Shown in pieces: positions 44,421 to 56,390 of a DNA stretch of 64,000 bases. The translations under genes were made by a program, and so were the position numbers. The notes under the pieces were generated by a model. The model saw nothing but the letters and a program-made list of their open reading frames with translations. It was not told the DNA's origin and did not search any database. The stretch's first letter is position 1; each line of letters starts with the position of its first letter. Source of the DNA: Anomaloglossus baeobatrachus (Eukaryota > Chordata > Amphibia > Anura > Aromobatidae); contig NC_134356.1 in the NCBI RefSeq assembly GCF_048569485.1, forward strand, positions 467,127,820 through 467,191,819, read 5' to 3'.

Positions 44421-45184
44421 GTACTACTGCACTCACTAGAGTGGGTAAGAAGGGGTTTATGTGGGTGTGTCGATCAGAAAAATAAATAAAATAATTAGAT
44501 ATGAGTGAGAATGTGGTAAATGATATGCTATAATACTGGTAATACAAAAATATATAGGTTTTATTAAATAAATATAAAATTCATTCAGGGTAATGCACTA
44601 AAATAGAGGCTCAGAGTGGCATAGAAGAGCCAATTGGGTAGGTGTGAAAAACCTGTCAAGAGAAGAGACAAAGAGGGGTAAGTGTATTTGTACTTTGGAT
44701 AACAGGTAATATGAAACTTGGGGGTAAAGAGATTTATTTTATTACCTGATGGTAGCACTCTTTGTTGACTAAAATTGGATGATTTGAAGAAAAAGTGTAG
44801 TTAAGGGTGGGTTCCCTTAAAAAAAAAAAGAAAAAGAGAAAATGCAAAATCACCTATTGGAAATATTAGAACGTGTGAGATTATCTTTGTGAGCAGCCTG
44901 AGTGCAGATTCCTTTATGTGAAACACAGGAGGGCTCACTATCCGTGGCCTATATGGATGGAGTGTTAAAAATGACCTGTAGAAATGAAAATCACAGGTTA
45001 TCGATTTATAGTTCAATTGTACAATGAATCCAGTAATGGAGATAGATACCTGATATGTTGTATTCCTCTGAATTTGATCCGATAGGACCTGATCCTATAA
45101 GGAGTTAAGGGGCTAAAAATGTATAAATAAAAAAAATTAAAAGTAATAAAAATATGAATATATATATATATATATATATATAAA

Positions 45185-45222
<38 letters not shown>

Positions 45223-45400
45223 AATCAACTAAAATTTAGTTTTTATACATGTAAATGGTGATGAAAAAAAGCTGAGGGAGAGAAATATAGTATACAGTGT
45301 AAGCATAAAAAAGCTCAAAACAAAGGAGACACCTTGCTAATCACAGTGCATGTGTGCAGGGCTTACCTGCATAAATGCTGAGCCATTGTTCTTGAGGCAA
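44421..45400. other. AT-rich stretch, no gene
   Basis: No coding signal. It may belong to the 3' region of the hammerhead-bearing element. An alternating (TA)n tract lies at about 45,155-45,220. Confidence 0.4.
45155..45220. repeat. (TA)n microsatellite
   Basis: Two runs of alternating TA separated by TAAAG. A short Tyr/Ile open frame on minus is an artefact. Confidence 0.9.
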
Positions 45401-46329
45401 TAAGCGTTGGTCAGCTAGTAAAAGCTGGAGAAGTTTAAGGGATTTAAATAAGTCTGTTCCGTAAATGGAGCTGCAAGATTAGACGTCTGTCAGGTAGTGG
45501 AGTGAAGTTCCCTGGGACTAAATAGGGCTGTTAGAGACGGAGCCTTAAGCGGTCTGCCGGTGCCTGGCACTCTCACCTAATCACTGTTAGAACTAGTGAG
45601 CAGAGCATTGACTACATTAGTCATGGCCATCCCCCAAGTCTCTGCCCTAGCCCAGTCCCGGTGAGAGGGCAACTAACTGTGTGTTGGTGGATTGTGGTGG
45701 TTTACCGGCAATGACCTCCTCCTCACCCGGGATGAATACTGCATCTCTGGTGAGGTGCAGTACCCTGTGGTGACTGAAGCCTCAGGGGTGCCACAACAGC
45801 AAGACACTAGTCTCGACACTGCATAAAGACAGCATGAGGTAGGAAAGACAAATGGGTGGGAAAATACACAACAAACAACACTCCAGTGGAACTCCTCAAC
45901 TGCAACTGAAGGGACACCTTAGTGTCTGCACAGAAGTGTGTATTTTTGGTTTTTTTTTTTTGCACTGATGCATCAGCTGATTGTATAAAAGCCGTTTAAA
46001 CAATCAGCTGCTGTGTCATGTGATTCAGGCCCTTGAACCTGACACATCATGTGATCGCTTTGCTTTCCAGCAAACCGATCAGATGATATTGGATCCGGAT
46101 TGGATGGCGCGGGACCCTTGACCCAGGATTACTGCGGAGGGGGGTTCTTTATTTCAATAAAGATGGAGTCACTAATTGTGTTGTGTTTTATTTCTAATAA
46201 AAATATTTTTCTGTGTGTTGTGTTTTTTTTTATCTGTACTAGAAATTCATGGTGGTCATGTCTAATATTGGAATGACACCATGAATTTCGGGCTTAGGGC
46301 CAGTTGATAATATACAGCTAGCCCTAACC
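45401..46329. other. Unclassified, repeat-like; no gene
   Basis: No coding domain. GTGGTGACTGAAGCCTCAGG near 45,775 echoes the sequence near 34,980. AATTCATGG with CCATGAATT (46,243 and 46,279) forms a small inverted repeat. Confidence 0.35.
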
Positions 46330-48127
46330 CCATTATTACCCAGCGAGCCACCCGTCACCAGGGCAGCTGGAGGAGATGAATACAGCACCAGAAAATGGCG
46401 CTTCTATGAAAGCGCCATTTTCTGGGGCGGCTGCGGACTGCAATTCCCAGCAGGGGTGCCCAGAAAGCTTGGGCACCCTGAGCTGCGGATTCCAATCCCC
46501 AGCTGCTTAGTTGTACCTGGCTGGACACAAAAATTGTGCGAAGCCCACATAATTTTTTTTTTATTATTTCATGAAATTCATGAAATAATTAAAAAAAAAG
46601 GGCTTCCCTATATTTTTGGTTCCCAGCCGGGTACAAATAGGCAGCTGGGAGTTGGGGACAGCCCATAGCTGCCTGCTGTACCTGGCTAGCATACAAAAAC
46701 ATGGCGACAGCATGCTCAATTCACTAGTGTATGCAGGAGAGCAGACAGCAGCTGCAGAACTACAAGGCTCAGCATGCTCCATTCACTAGTGTATGCAGGA
46801 GAGCAGACAGCAGCTGCAGAACTATAAGGCTCAGCATACTCCATCCAGGACTGTATGCAGGAGTTTTTTGCCCCCCAAAAAAATGATGTGGGCTTTGCCA
46901 TATTTTTGTATCCAGGTACAGCAGGCAGGTACGGCTGCCCAAAACCCCCAGCTGCCTATTTGTACCCGGCTGGGAACTAAAAAAATAAGGAAGCCCTTTT
47001 TTTAATTATTTCATGAATTTCATGAAATAATTAAAAAAAAAATTGACAGGGGCTTCGCCCCATTTTTGTGTACAGCCAGGTACAACTAGGCAGCTGGGGA
47101 TTGGAATGCAGTCCACAGCCGCCCCAGAAAATGGTGTTTTCATAGAAGCGCCATCATCTGGTGCTGTATCCAACTCTTCCAGCAGCCTTGAAGCCGGGCG
47201 GCTTGCTGGGTAATAATGGGTTAATACTAGCTTTGTTTTACTAGCTAGTATTAAGCCAGAGATTCTTAATGTCAGGCAAGTTTGACCCCGCCATTAAGAA
47301 TCTCCATAAAGGGTTAAAAAAAAGACACCACACAGAGAAAAAAATATTTTAATAGAAATAAATACACAGAAACACTTAGAGACTCCATGTTTATTACTCA
47401 TTCTCATCCCTCCACGATCCTGGTCTCCTGTCTTCTTTCTCCTTCAACCCATGCAGCTCTGCTACATCAGACAGCACTGCATGGGAAGAAGACGCTGCTG
47501 TTCCCCATGCAGTCTAATCACTCAGTGAGAGTGAGCAGAGGCTGCAGGTTGTAAGAGGTGATGTCACTGCTGCCACCATTACTATAGCAACGGCAATCTC
47601 CGATCACGCTATTTACCGGCTATGGCAGCCAGTCCCTGCATGTGGGCTGACTCTGTAAAGAGCGCCCACATGCAGGAACGGGGAAGCCGACCATGTGCCA
47701 GAGCATCTCGCCGGTACACGGAGATGCACAAATGAGCACCGCATCTCGGAGAGATGCACTGACAGGACCTAGCATGACATCTAGCCATGTGACCAGCCTG
47801 TAGCCAATGAAATAATACACACGTGACTGGTCACATGCTATTTTGACAACACGGAAGGTCCTATCATCAGTGCTGGTTACAGAGAGGATGCAGCGATTAT
47901 CGGAAAGAAAAGCGGTGGGAGACAGAGTGCAGGACGTGTCGCGGGGACCTGTAAGTGTTATGGTAATGTTTATTAACTGTATGTGTACATGTACAATGTG
48001 TTTTTATGTGTTTGTGTTTGCCTGCCATTGTTTTTAATGGAGTTCGAAGTGGTTCGTCGAACGTTCGACGAGCGGAGCCTCCGTTCGACGAACCGAACTC
48101 GAAATCTAGGGGGGTGGCTCATCTCTA
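46330..48127 (+). mobile_element. Non-autonomous hAT-like element with foldback, second copy
   Basis: Sister of the element at 15,880-22,149. It shares the foldback, the hairpin AGATTCTTAATG/CATTAAGAATCT, and the right end with the palindrome core TCGTCGAACGTTCGACGA and the terminus GGCTCATCTCTA at 48,127. It lacks the Penelope insertion and the 95-bp hairpin array. It shows what that locus looked like before those events. It abuts a decayed hAT transposase on its right. Confidence 0.68.
46375..47185. repeat. Foldback, second copy (about 810 bp)
   Basis: Same arms as at 16,735-17,606. At the centre a short block (TATGCAGGAGAGCAGACAGC) is duplicated in tandem near 46,731 and 46,792. Confidence 0.75.
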
Positions 48128-48139
48128 CCAAGCACACCA

Positions 48140-49450
48140 CATGCTTCGCAATCAACCATAGCATCTCTGTCTGCACCTCCCTCGCAGTCCACCAGTTTGT
48201 CGTGTACAACCTACTCTGCCCTCTCTCAGCATACTAGCCAGACCCCGGTCTTGCAGTTCCTTCTACACTTGCCAAAGCTAAGAGCCGGAACTTCACCATA
48301 TCCAATCTGTTGGCCACTTAAATGCTGCCTTTGACCTGGTGGATACAGATGTTTCCGAAAAATGATGGCCTTTGCAATCTTCCAGTACTAGTTCCCCAGT
48401 CGCCTATACTTCTCTAATAAAGTTGTGCTTGCGCTACATGATCATATTGCAGAATACAATACCTTTTTCTGCCATATACTTTTTCTTGAAAAACTTTGTC
48501 TGGCAGGATGCATTGTACTACTGACACCTGGATAAGCAAGCATGGCCAGGGGCGTTACATTTAATTGACTGAGCACTGGATTATTCTGGTCGCGGTGGGG
48601 GCAGGAGAGGAAGGGGCTGCTTCCCAAGTCTTGAAATCCCCAAGGCTTGCGAGACAAACCTCTGGATCTACCTTTTCCTCCTCTGCTTCCTCCACCTCCT
48701 CTTGGGCCTCCACCTGCACTGTCAACCCTTCCCTTAATGTAACACGCATTTCAACAGTGCAGAGAGAATTCCCCCACCTCTGTACAGCGCAGCCAGTGTT
48801 CAACGCAATCTGGCAATGCTGAAATTAATATGTATTGGAGAACGAAGTCACACAGCTGCAGAGTTGTGGACCGCTATCCAGGCTAACTTTGATCAATCGC
48901 TGCCTCCACTGAACCTGGAGCCAGGGAAGGTTGTGTGTGATAATGGTGCAAAGCTACGGTACCCTACGCCTGGGCGAAATCACACCTGTGCCTTGCATGG
49001 CTCATGTCCTCAACCTGGTTGTACAGCAATTTCTAGGCCACTATCCCAGCCTGGATACACTTCTGCAGAAGGCATGGTTGCTATATGTTCACCTTTAAAA
49101 ATGGAAATGACAGGCCACATCCTGTGTGTTGCATGGACAATAGCTGACTGCTATGCAAAGACACTATGAGGCAATGGGGAAAGGGGCAGTTGATGCCAAT
49201 CTACTTGCTGTCTACATGAAATGTTTTTAAATATCAAGACTCAAAGATGGGTCTCCAAGTTGTGTCATGTCTGTACCGGCACTGGTGTGGGAGCACCAGC
49301 CCTACACCTGTCTCTCATCCACCTCAATATTTCTTATGTCAATTGTCTAAGAAGCTAATGGCTGTGCCAAAACAGTGGGCTGCACTTCAAAAGATATTTC
49401 TGCTGTTTTGGAATCTTTTCAGCCCCCATAATTGTGTGTTTTCTCTCTTA
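48140..49450 (+). pseudogene. Decayed hAT transposase related to the 2,442-14,932 element
   Basis: Fragments in three frames match the intact hAT transposase in order: near 48,285-48,420 a match to SLCKLLATEMLPFRLVD; at 48,505-48,620 CTTDTW (first catalytic Asp), SKHGQGRYI and a match to DGEGSAAQVL; at 48,816-48,960 LICIGERSHTAAELWTAI, LPPLNLEPGKVVCDNGAKL (second catalytic Asp); then a shifted match to VPCMAHVLNLVVQQFL. The C-terminal dimerisation region is not clear. Many stops and frame changes make it much older than the intact copy. Confidence 0.78.
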
Positions 49451-49718
49451 GGTTTTGCAGAGCTGTATCTAGGCTTTCTGGCACCCGGGGAAAGACTTCA
49501 GTTTGGCGCCTCCCCCCCCCATGTGACCAATCATTCATATGTGAATTGCATACTCACAGTCACGTGATGACGAGCTGCTCTTAATAATTTAATTCTCATA
49601 ATGTTCAAAGAGAAACATATGAATAAAAAAAATCACATATGAGTGGAGTGGCCAAATGATGACTGCTGGAACCAAACGCAGAACTGAATCCTGACAGGGA
49701 GTCTACTACATGCTGTTA

Positions 49719-50182
49719 TGATTGGGCTACAGTGCTTAATTTTATAAGTAATGGGGTTGTCCAGGTTTGAGATGAAAATCTGCAGTTACTATGTGACTGC
49801 AGACTTCTGAATTCTCACAGTGCACACACTGCCCGCTGTCAGGTTTCTCTGGTGCCGATGGTCAGAGTGGGAGGTCATGAAACTGCAAGTATGTGATTTA
49901 CATATATGTGGTCACGTGCTGACTAGACATGTGTGGCATCGCTCAAAATGAATTGAGTGAGGCTGGACACATCAAATCAGAATGTGGCCAGAAATATAAA
50001 AATCTCATACTTGCGCTCACATGACCGTCCACTCTTGCCACTGGCACCGGAGAATCACAAAAGTGTGCAGAGCATGCATTGTGAGAATTCAGAAGCCTGA
50101 CGTCACCTAGAGTCATTGCAGAATTTAATCTCAAACTTAGACAAGCCCTTTACTTATACAATTAAGCAGTGTATCCCAATTC
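49719..50182. repeat. Foldback MITE (about 460 bp)
   Basis: Arms pair around about 49,945. ATTGGGCTACAGTGCTTAAT at the left matches the complement of ATTAAGCAGTGTATCCCAAT at the right; GACTTCTGAATTCTCACAGT pairs with ATTGTGAGAATTCAGAAGCC-type text inside. No coding capacity; target duplication not resolved. Confidence 0.8.
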
Positions 50183-50239
50183 TAAGTAAAGGGGTTGTCC
50201 AATCTTACAATTTATGAATTGTTACTTGTGTACAGGATC

Positions 50240-50465
50240 AGAGATAATAACAGCACCAGAATCAGCAGAGGTACAGAAATACATAATTGTAACACCCAAC
50301 AGTACAGAAACACAGCATCACAACCACCAGCAGTACAGAAATTCATCATCAGAAGCACCAGCAGCACAGAAATACATCCATATAACCCCATCAGTTCAGA
50401 ATACAGCATCAAAACCCTCATCAGTACAGAAATACGTAATCAGAACCACAAGCAGTACATGATAC
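50240..50465. repeat. Degenerate minisatellite, about 27-30-bp unit
   Basis: Seven or so copies of a unit containing AGTACAGAAATACAT and CATCAGAACCACCAG variants. Confidence 0.7.
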
Positions 50466-50526
50466 ATCAATTGTAATGTCAGGTTAGATCTATACACATT
50501 TGTATTGCATGAACTGACAACTTCCA

Positions 50527-50885
50527 GTACATCCAGGGCTGGCTCCAGGTTTTTGTGGGCCCCGGGCAAAAGAGTCTCAGTTGGCCCCATACACACATAG
50601 AAACACACATATACATATTTAAAAATAAATTCACAAGAATACATCTAAATAGACAAATTTATACACAGTCATATACACTGACATAGATACACATCATACA
50701 TGCACACACAGACACATTAGAGATATTAATAAGGGGAAGCCGGCAGCAGCCTCACTCACCTCCCCAGCTTGTCTCCCATCCATCTCCTCCTGGGCATGTG
50801 GCTGTGCCGCGCTTATTGGTGGCCATGGCTAACATACATGGCCGCACACAGAGCACACTGACACTGCTATATACATCACAGGAGA
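50527..50885. other. Repeat head resembling common amphibian element; no gene
   Basis: GGGCTGGCTCCAGGTTTTTG followed by GGGCCCCGGGCAAA-type text is a familiar dispersed-repeat start. A related GGGCCAACCTTAGCCTGTAT-type start occurs at about 54,407. No coding content. Confidence 0.35.
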
Positions 50886-50889
50886 GACT

Positions 50890-51950
50890 GGAGACATACA
50901 GCAATGGGGACACATACAGCTCCAGAGAGGGGCATACAGCTCTATAGTGGCAAACAGCACTGGGGTGGGGGGGACATACAGCTCTTGGGGTGTACAGCAC
51001 TGGGGTGGGGGAGAAACAGCTCTGGGGGGTATACAACTGTGGGGTGGTATACCGCACTGGGGTGGGGGGACATACAGCTCTGGGGTTATAGCGCACTGGA
51101 GTGGAGAGTCAGACACTTCTGGGGGTATACAGTACTGGGGTCGGTGGACAGACAGTTCTGGTGGTATACAGCACAGGTGTCAGGGAACAGACAGTTCTGG
51201 GAGCATACAACACTGGGGTGGGTGGACAGACAGTTCTGGGGGTATACAGCATTGGGGTGGGGGACAGACAGTTCTGGGGGTATACAGCACTTGGGTGGGG
51301 GGACAGACATTTCTGGGGGTATATAGCACTGGGATGGTAGGGACAAACAGTTCTGGGGGTATACAGCTCTGGGGTGGTGGGGACAAACAGTTCTGGGAGT
51401 ATACAGCTCTAGGGTGGTGGGGACAAACAGTTCTGGGAGTATACATCTCTGGGGTACGTGGGACAGATAGTACTGGGGGTATACAGCTCTGGGGTGCGTG
51501 GGACAGATAGTATTCGGGGTATACAGCACTGGGGTGCGTGGGACAGATAGTATTGGGGGTATACAGCTCTGGGATGCGTGGGACAGATTGTACTGGGAGT
51601 ATACAGCACTGGGGTGCGTGGACAGATAGTACTGGGGGTATACAGCACTGAGGTACGTGGGACAGATAGTACTGGGGGTATACAGCACTGAGGTACGTGG
51701 GACAGATAGTACTGGGGGTATACAGCTCTGGGGTGCGTGGGGCAAGTATTACTGGGGGTATACAGCTCTGAGGTGCGTGGGGCAAATTGTACTGGGGTAT
51801 ACAGCTTTGGGGTGCATGGGGCAAATAGTACTGGGGGTATACAGCTGTGGGGTGCATGGGGCAAATAGTGCTGGGGTATACAGCTGTAGGGTGCGTGGGG
51901 AAAATAGTACTGGGGGTATACAGCTCTGGGGTGGGAAGGATGACATACAG
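50890..51950. repeat. 40-bp minisatellite (about 26 copies)
   Basis: Unit of 40 bp built on GGGGGTATACAGCTCTGGGG and GGACAGATAGTACT; the landmark ATACAGC recurs every 40 bp (for example 51,481 and 51,521). The unit is not divisible by three and gives long false open frames on both strands (Gly/Trp-rich plus, Pro/Cys-rich minus). Confidence 0.93.
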
Positions 51951-52429
51951 CTCGGCGCTATGTAGATTCTTCTGCTCCTCTGTGGGTTGAGCCTAGAATG
52001 TATGGGCTCCTTCCATGTTAGTGGGCGTGACCAGCTTCATTACAAATGAAGTCATGCCTGGAAGGAGCCCGTACATTCTAGCATCTACCTTCATCTGTTG
52101 GACGGGGAGCACAGTGCACAGTGCGTGCTAGCTCCACCCACAGACAAACAGACCCTGCATGCAGCAGTGAAAGCTCCGTGCAAGTGAGGAGTTAAGAGCC
52201 AGCAAACCAGGAAAGTGCGGGCTGCCGGCAGGAGCTCTGCGGTCCCCGAAACTCGGCCCGGTAGCCGCAGCATACATCACCATCCTTTGCTGACAGCCAG
52301 GTGCTGATGCTGGCTCTAGCCGCCAGGGAGACTCAGAGTGCTGCATCAGTCAACCCGACAGTGCCCCCCCTGACACTGCGCCTGGGGCAGATGCCCCCCC
52401 AGACCCTCCTAGATACGCCTCTGGGTTTT
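51951..52429. other. No gene recognised
   Basis: GC-richer sequence after the minisatellite. TAGAATGTATGGGCTCCTTC (51,991) pairs with the complement of GAAGGAGCCCGTACATTCTA (52,061), forming a hairpin with a 50-bp loop. No coding domain. Confidence 0.4.
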
Positions 52430-52800
52430 GCTTCCCATGGAATCAAGTGGGGTTCAAAAACATTTGAAAAGCCATTAGGCAAACTGTTTGGCGAACATCG
52501 GGAAGTTTGCCAAAGATCGGGGAACCATAATTTGAAAGGTTCGCTCTTCTCTATCAATCAGTGATCTGGGAGTCAGAAATGCATCCAGGCATTTTCCCCA
52601 TGCTGTTCCCTTTCCATTTGAGCACTGTTTCCATCCATTTCAGCAATTTTCAAGCCCCCCCCCCCTAGCCTTCCTGAAGGGGGGCCTTCTGGAAAAATGC
52701 TCAGATTGCCATTGACTTCCATTATACTCGTTATTCGATTCAACTCTCAGTGTCCGACTTGCTCGATTCGAGTAACGAGCAATCAAGCATTTTAGTGTAG
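52430..52800. mobile_element. Two hAT-like terminal remnants
   Basis: GGTTCGCTCTTCTCTATC at about 52,539 resembles the hAT right terminus GGTTCGCTCATCTCTACC used elsewhere in this window. A second edge (TACTCGTTATTCGATTCAAC, then GATTCGAGTAACGAGCAATC) at 52,720-52,790 is another hAT-type subterminal palindrome region. No coding part. Confidence 0.45.
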
Positions 52801-52951
52801 ACTTTTACTTTTGACTTTTCAACATTTCTGTACCATTGGAAGAGCCAAAACTAGGTAATCTGATATTAAGCAATGTTATTTTAAATGGTTTTCCTTATTG
52901 AATATTTGCAAGTTAAAAAAGGAAACTTAAAAAAGAAAAAAAATTCCTTAA

Positions 52952-53690
52952 AGAGGACCAACCACCAGGATTTTGCATTATGAACTAAAGGCAGTGCCAT
53001 AGAGGCACTAAGATGCTGTATCCAGGCATACCTGGTGTAGAAAGATCTGATGCTTGATTGCAGAAATATCTTTAATCAAAGTTGCAAAAATGCATTGCAC
53101 TTTGATTGACGGGTGCAATGTATATGGGCCTTTGTGGGTCAGGTCTTACTGTATATTCCTCCTTCAGTGACCTCTATGACGTGCTCTCTTTTTTTTATTT
53201 GAATATCGTGCTGCCATTGCTATGGTTGCAGCACATACGCATTGACACAGTAATTCTGTCTTCATTATAATGGCACCGGAGTCCGCACATGTACAAACTG
53301 CGGTCTCTAGCGCCATTTTATTGAAGACATTGCGGTGAATACTATGAAAGGCATCGATATTTGCACAGATTTTGTTTTACATTTGCGCACATGGCCCTGC
53401 CGCTCAGTCTTCAATGCAGTGTCTCCAATAAAATGGTGTCAGAGATCACGGTTCGCAAATGCATGGACTCCAGTGACATTTTAATGAAGACAGAATTACC
53501 CGACCCACAAAGGTCCATCCCCATTACACCCCTCAATCAAAGTACAGTGCATTTCTGCAACTATGATTAAAGATATTTCTGCAACCAAGCATCCAATCTT
53601 TCTACAACAGGTATGCCTGGATTCAGCATCTTACTGCCAGTATGGCACTGCCTTTACATCATATTGCAAAATCCTGGTGGCTGGTCCTCT
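52952..53690. mobile_element. TTAA-flanked foldback MITE, piggyBac-like
   Basis: 739 bp between TTAA at 52,948-52,951 and 53,691-53,694. Termini AGAGGACCAACCACCAGGAT and (complement) AGAGGACCAGCCACCAGGAT extend into arms of over 150 bp, with the whole element foldable around about 53,370. TTAA target sites are typical of piggyBac. No transposase. Confidence 0.75.
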
Positions 53691-53694
53691 TTAA

Positions 53695-54099
53695 ATAAAT
53701 TCTCATGTGTTTGAGAATAACCTTTTTCTATGATGACTAAACAATAGACTGTAAAATACACAATGGGAGATTTTATACTGAACATTTTACAATGTTCGCA
53801 TAAATCTTAAATCTCAAGTTAAAAGCATAAAATAGGCATTGAGGCAGACTGCCTCAACAAAGTGAAGGTTGTTTATTCTAAACTTTCTGCACAGAAGTTA
53901 AGAATGTAGTGTTTATAGTATGTGAAAAAAACAGAGTAGAAATGAGTTAATGAATAGTGATATGTGAGCACCCAATAAGGCTTAAAGAGCTAATAAGCAC
54001 TCAATATTACCCAATAAGGCTTAAAAAAAACTCTTAGGTGCTAAGTACATTGATTGCTCACTAGTGATGAACGAGTGTACAAAACACTACTTGTTACTA
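53695..54099. other. No gene recognised
   Basis: AT-rich, with an imperfect internal repeat of CCCAATAAGGCTTAAA (53,972 and 54,010). A hAT-like edge (CTAGTGATGAACGAGTGTAC) occurs at about 54,061. Confidence 0.4.
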
Positions 54100-54385
54100 G
54101 ATTGATAGCATGTATTTTGAAGAAAGGGATTTATGCCGCGCTCACACCACGTTTCTCAATTATATAAATTTATGTCTTTTTATTCTTTGCTGGCACAGGT
54201 CAACGCGTTTCGAGGGACGCAGCCCTCTTCATCAGGACAGCAGACCAGAAGAACATAAATATAGTGATCACTATATTTATGTTCTTTTGGTCTGCTGTCC
54301 TGATGAAGACATACATTTATATAACTGAGCAACGTGGTGTGAGCGCGGCATAAATCCCTTTCTTCAGAATACATGCTATCAGATA
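54100..54385. repeat. Long palindrome carrying a hammerhead-like terminus
   Basis: Inverted arms: GATAGCATGTATTTTGAAGA at about 54,103 with TTCAGAATACATGCTATC at about 54,364; GACAGCAGACCAGAAGAACA with TGTTCTTTTGGTCTGCTGTC around a centre near 54,269 (ATAGTGATCACTAT). The left arm contains about 50 bp that the right arm lacks, and this holds the GAAA-box half of the hammerhead. Probably a rearranged Penelope terminal repeat. Confidence 0.75.
54197..54240 (-). ncRNA. Hammerhead-like motif, variant
   Basis: On minus: CTGATGA (complement of 54,229-54,235), A, stem GAGGG/CCCTC around CTGCGT, GAAA (complement of 54,208-54,211), ACGCGT stem III, cut-site T. Stem I is only about 3 bp (GTC/GAC). The extra A before stem II and weak stem I make activity doubtful. 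Confidence 0.4.
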
Positions 54386-54985
54386 TATTGGGGAGCTGCA
54401 GCCAGGGCCAACCTTAGCCTGTATGGCGCCCTGTGCAAAACTGCCCTTTGGTGCCCCCCCTACTAATTTTGTACCCAGTTTCCAGAAAACAAACGAGGAC
54501 CAGAGGCATTTTTTTTATATCTTAAGAAAATTGATTTCTTCAAATGTACAATAAAGTCCTCCAGATTTGTGCTGGAGAATCAGCTTCTCAATCCACATTA
54601 ATTCCACCACATCTGAAATTATTGTTATTGGGGTCTTCTCATCTCGTACATGCTGTATGCCTGGATATTACATTATGCATGGTACATATGGATCCCCCCA
54701 ATGGGGCGCACATGTATCTGCAGAATAAGGCGCTGCCACTCTTTGTGGAGAGATGGTATAAATTCCTATACACTTAGAGCGGCGCAGGTCGTGGTCCCAT
54801 TGGTGGAATCAACATCTACTATACAAATCCTGTGCATAAATGTACCAGATGGTACCAGACAAGGCACCATGGAGCCGGCAGCCGATGCTGTGTGTACGCC
54901 GGACCAAAAAGTCCAAAATACAGATGTTAAAGGGGAATGTATGAAATTAGAAAAAAATCTCTGCTTTCTACATAATAAAGAGTCC
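54386..54985. other. No gene; repeat-like head
   Basis: CCAACCTTAGCCTGTATGGC and TGCCCCCCCTACTAA at about 54,410-54,465 resemble a dispersed repeat terminus. Two open frames (54,544-54,777 and 54,650-55,027 on plus) have no domain I recognise. Confidence 0.35.
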
Positions 54986-54989
54986 TCAG

Positions 54990-55165
54990 TTTATATGTGT
55001 CGCTGCCTCTCAGCTCCACTGACCTGAACAGACTGAGCTGCAGTACAACATACACACCATAAGGATGGGGGGCGCTGTGTATGTGTCGCTGCCTCTCAGC
55101 TAAAATGACCTGAACAGACTGAGGTGCAGCACCACATACACACCAGGAGGGAGGGGACCTGTGTA
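54990..55165. repeat. Tandem duplication, about 86-bp unit
   Basis: Two copies of TATGTGTCGCTGCCTCTCAG followed by GACCTGAACAGACTGAG and ACATACACACCA. Confidence 0.85.
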
Positions 55166-55309
55166 TGGAAGAACTACAGCATATATATATTGTAATCCCT
55201 TTATTAACCAGACTGGGCACACCCCATTTGGCAATGCTGCAAATAATTTTGTTGGAAAATTTGTAAGATAAATCCACATCGAATAATGCAATATTCTCTA
55301 GAACTTCAT

Positions 55310-55560
55310 AATGCACACCTCTGCTGCTGCAGAACCTCAAAATACACATCTCGGATGCTATAGAACCTCATTATACACATCTCAGCTGCTGCAAAATCTC
55401 ATAATTCACCTCAGTTGCTTCAGACCCCCATAATACACACCTCAGCTGCTGCAGAACCCCATAATACACACATCAGCGGCTGCAGAACCCCATAATACAC
55501 ACCTCAGCTGCTGCAGAACCCCATAATACACACCTCAGCTGCTGCAGAACCCCATAATAC
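55310..55560. repeat. 31-bp minisatellite, left block
   Basis: About eight copies of a 31-bp unit, CTCAGCTGCTGCAGAACCCC plus ATAATACACAC. It continues at 61,429 after the chromovirus, so the LTR element inserted into the array. Confidence 0.92.
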
Positions 55561-56390
55561 TGTCACGCTTCCCGGTCCCCTGGTCCCGTTCTCCGGTCCC
55601 TGTGGCCCGCTCCCCGCTCCCCGGCGGCGTCCCCTGCTCACCACTCCGGTCCCGGCCTCCTCTTCCCCGCCTGCGGCCTCCATGCGTCCAGCTCCCCGCA
55701 CCCGGCGCTCCTCTGCGACGTGGGACTCCCAGCCGGGCGCTCCTGCTTCCTCCTCACCGCTTCCTGGACTGGCTTCTGGCACACGGGCCTCGCGCATGCG
55801 CATTAGGGCGCGCGCGCGGTCATTGACCCTTTCTTAAAGGGCCAGCACCCAGAAGCAGGATATTGCATAGACAGGTACAGGGTATATTAGGTTTCTCTTT
55901 CCTGGTGGGCGGGGCCTGTTCTACGTGTTTAGCAAGCTAGTGTTCAGGTCCCCGTATTGCTTTGCCCTGTGCTTTGCCTTGTATTAACCCTGTCCTGTCT
56001 CGTAGAGCCTGTCCTGCCACGCCAGTCGCTCTGAACCAAGTCCATCCTTGGACCCTGACGGTGACTTCGGCGGATGTCCCACCACCTCTGCAGCTCCGCC
56101 AGTCTCCAGTCCCTGGCTCCGTTCGGTGACCCGTTCCATCGCTCAGCAGGTTCCGGATCCCGCCTGACCCTACAACCCGGACTCGGACCCTGAGCCTCGT
56201 CACCCGGACTACCGTCCAGAACTCCGTGGGTTCAGCATCATCCACCTTTCCTGCTCCTCTACGGACTGTCCAGCTACCTATAGTGCTTCAGCTGCCGTGC
56301 ATCAGGACCCTCTGGCGGGGTGACCGGCCTGGCTGCCTCCTCAGGGCAAATCGGTGTACGGTCCAGTGCTTCCACCACCCGGACGTAACA
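55561..56390 (+). repeat. 5' LTR of the chromovirus
   Basis: 830-bp LTR starting TGTCACGCTTCCCGG and ending GGACGTAACA. A TATATTAGG motif at about 55,884 may be the core promoter. Confidence 0.92.

Noticed and set aside
50904-51965. Long Gly/Trp-rich and Pro/Cys-rich open frames on both strands
   Set aside because: 40-bp minisatellite artefact; overlapping frames on both strands are all open.
54650-55027. 125-codon plus-strand open frame
   Set aside because: No recognisable domain and it runs into a tandem duplication; insufficient support.
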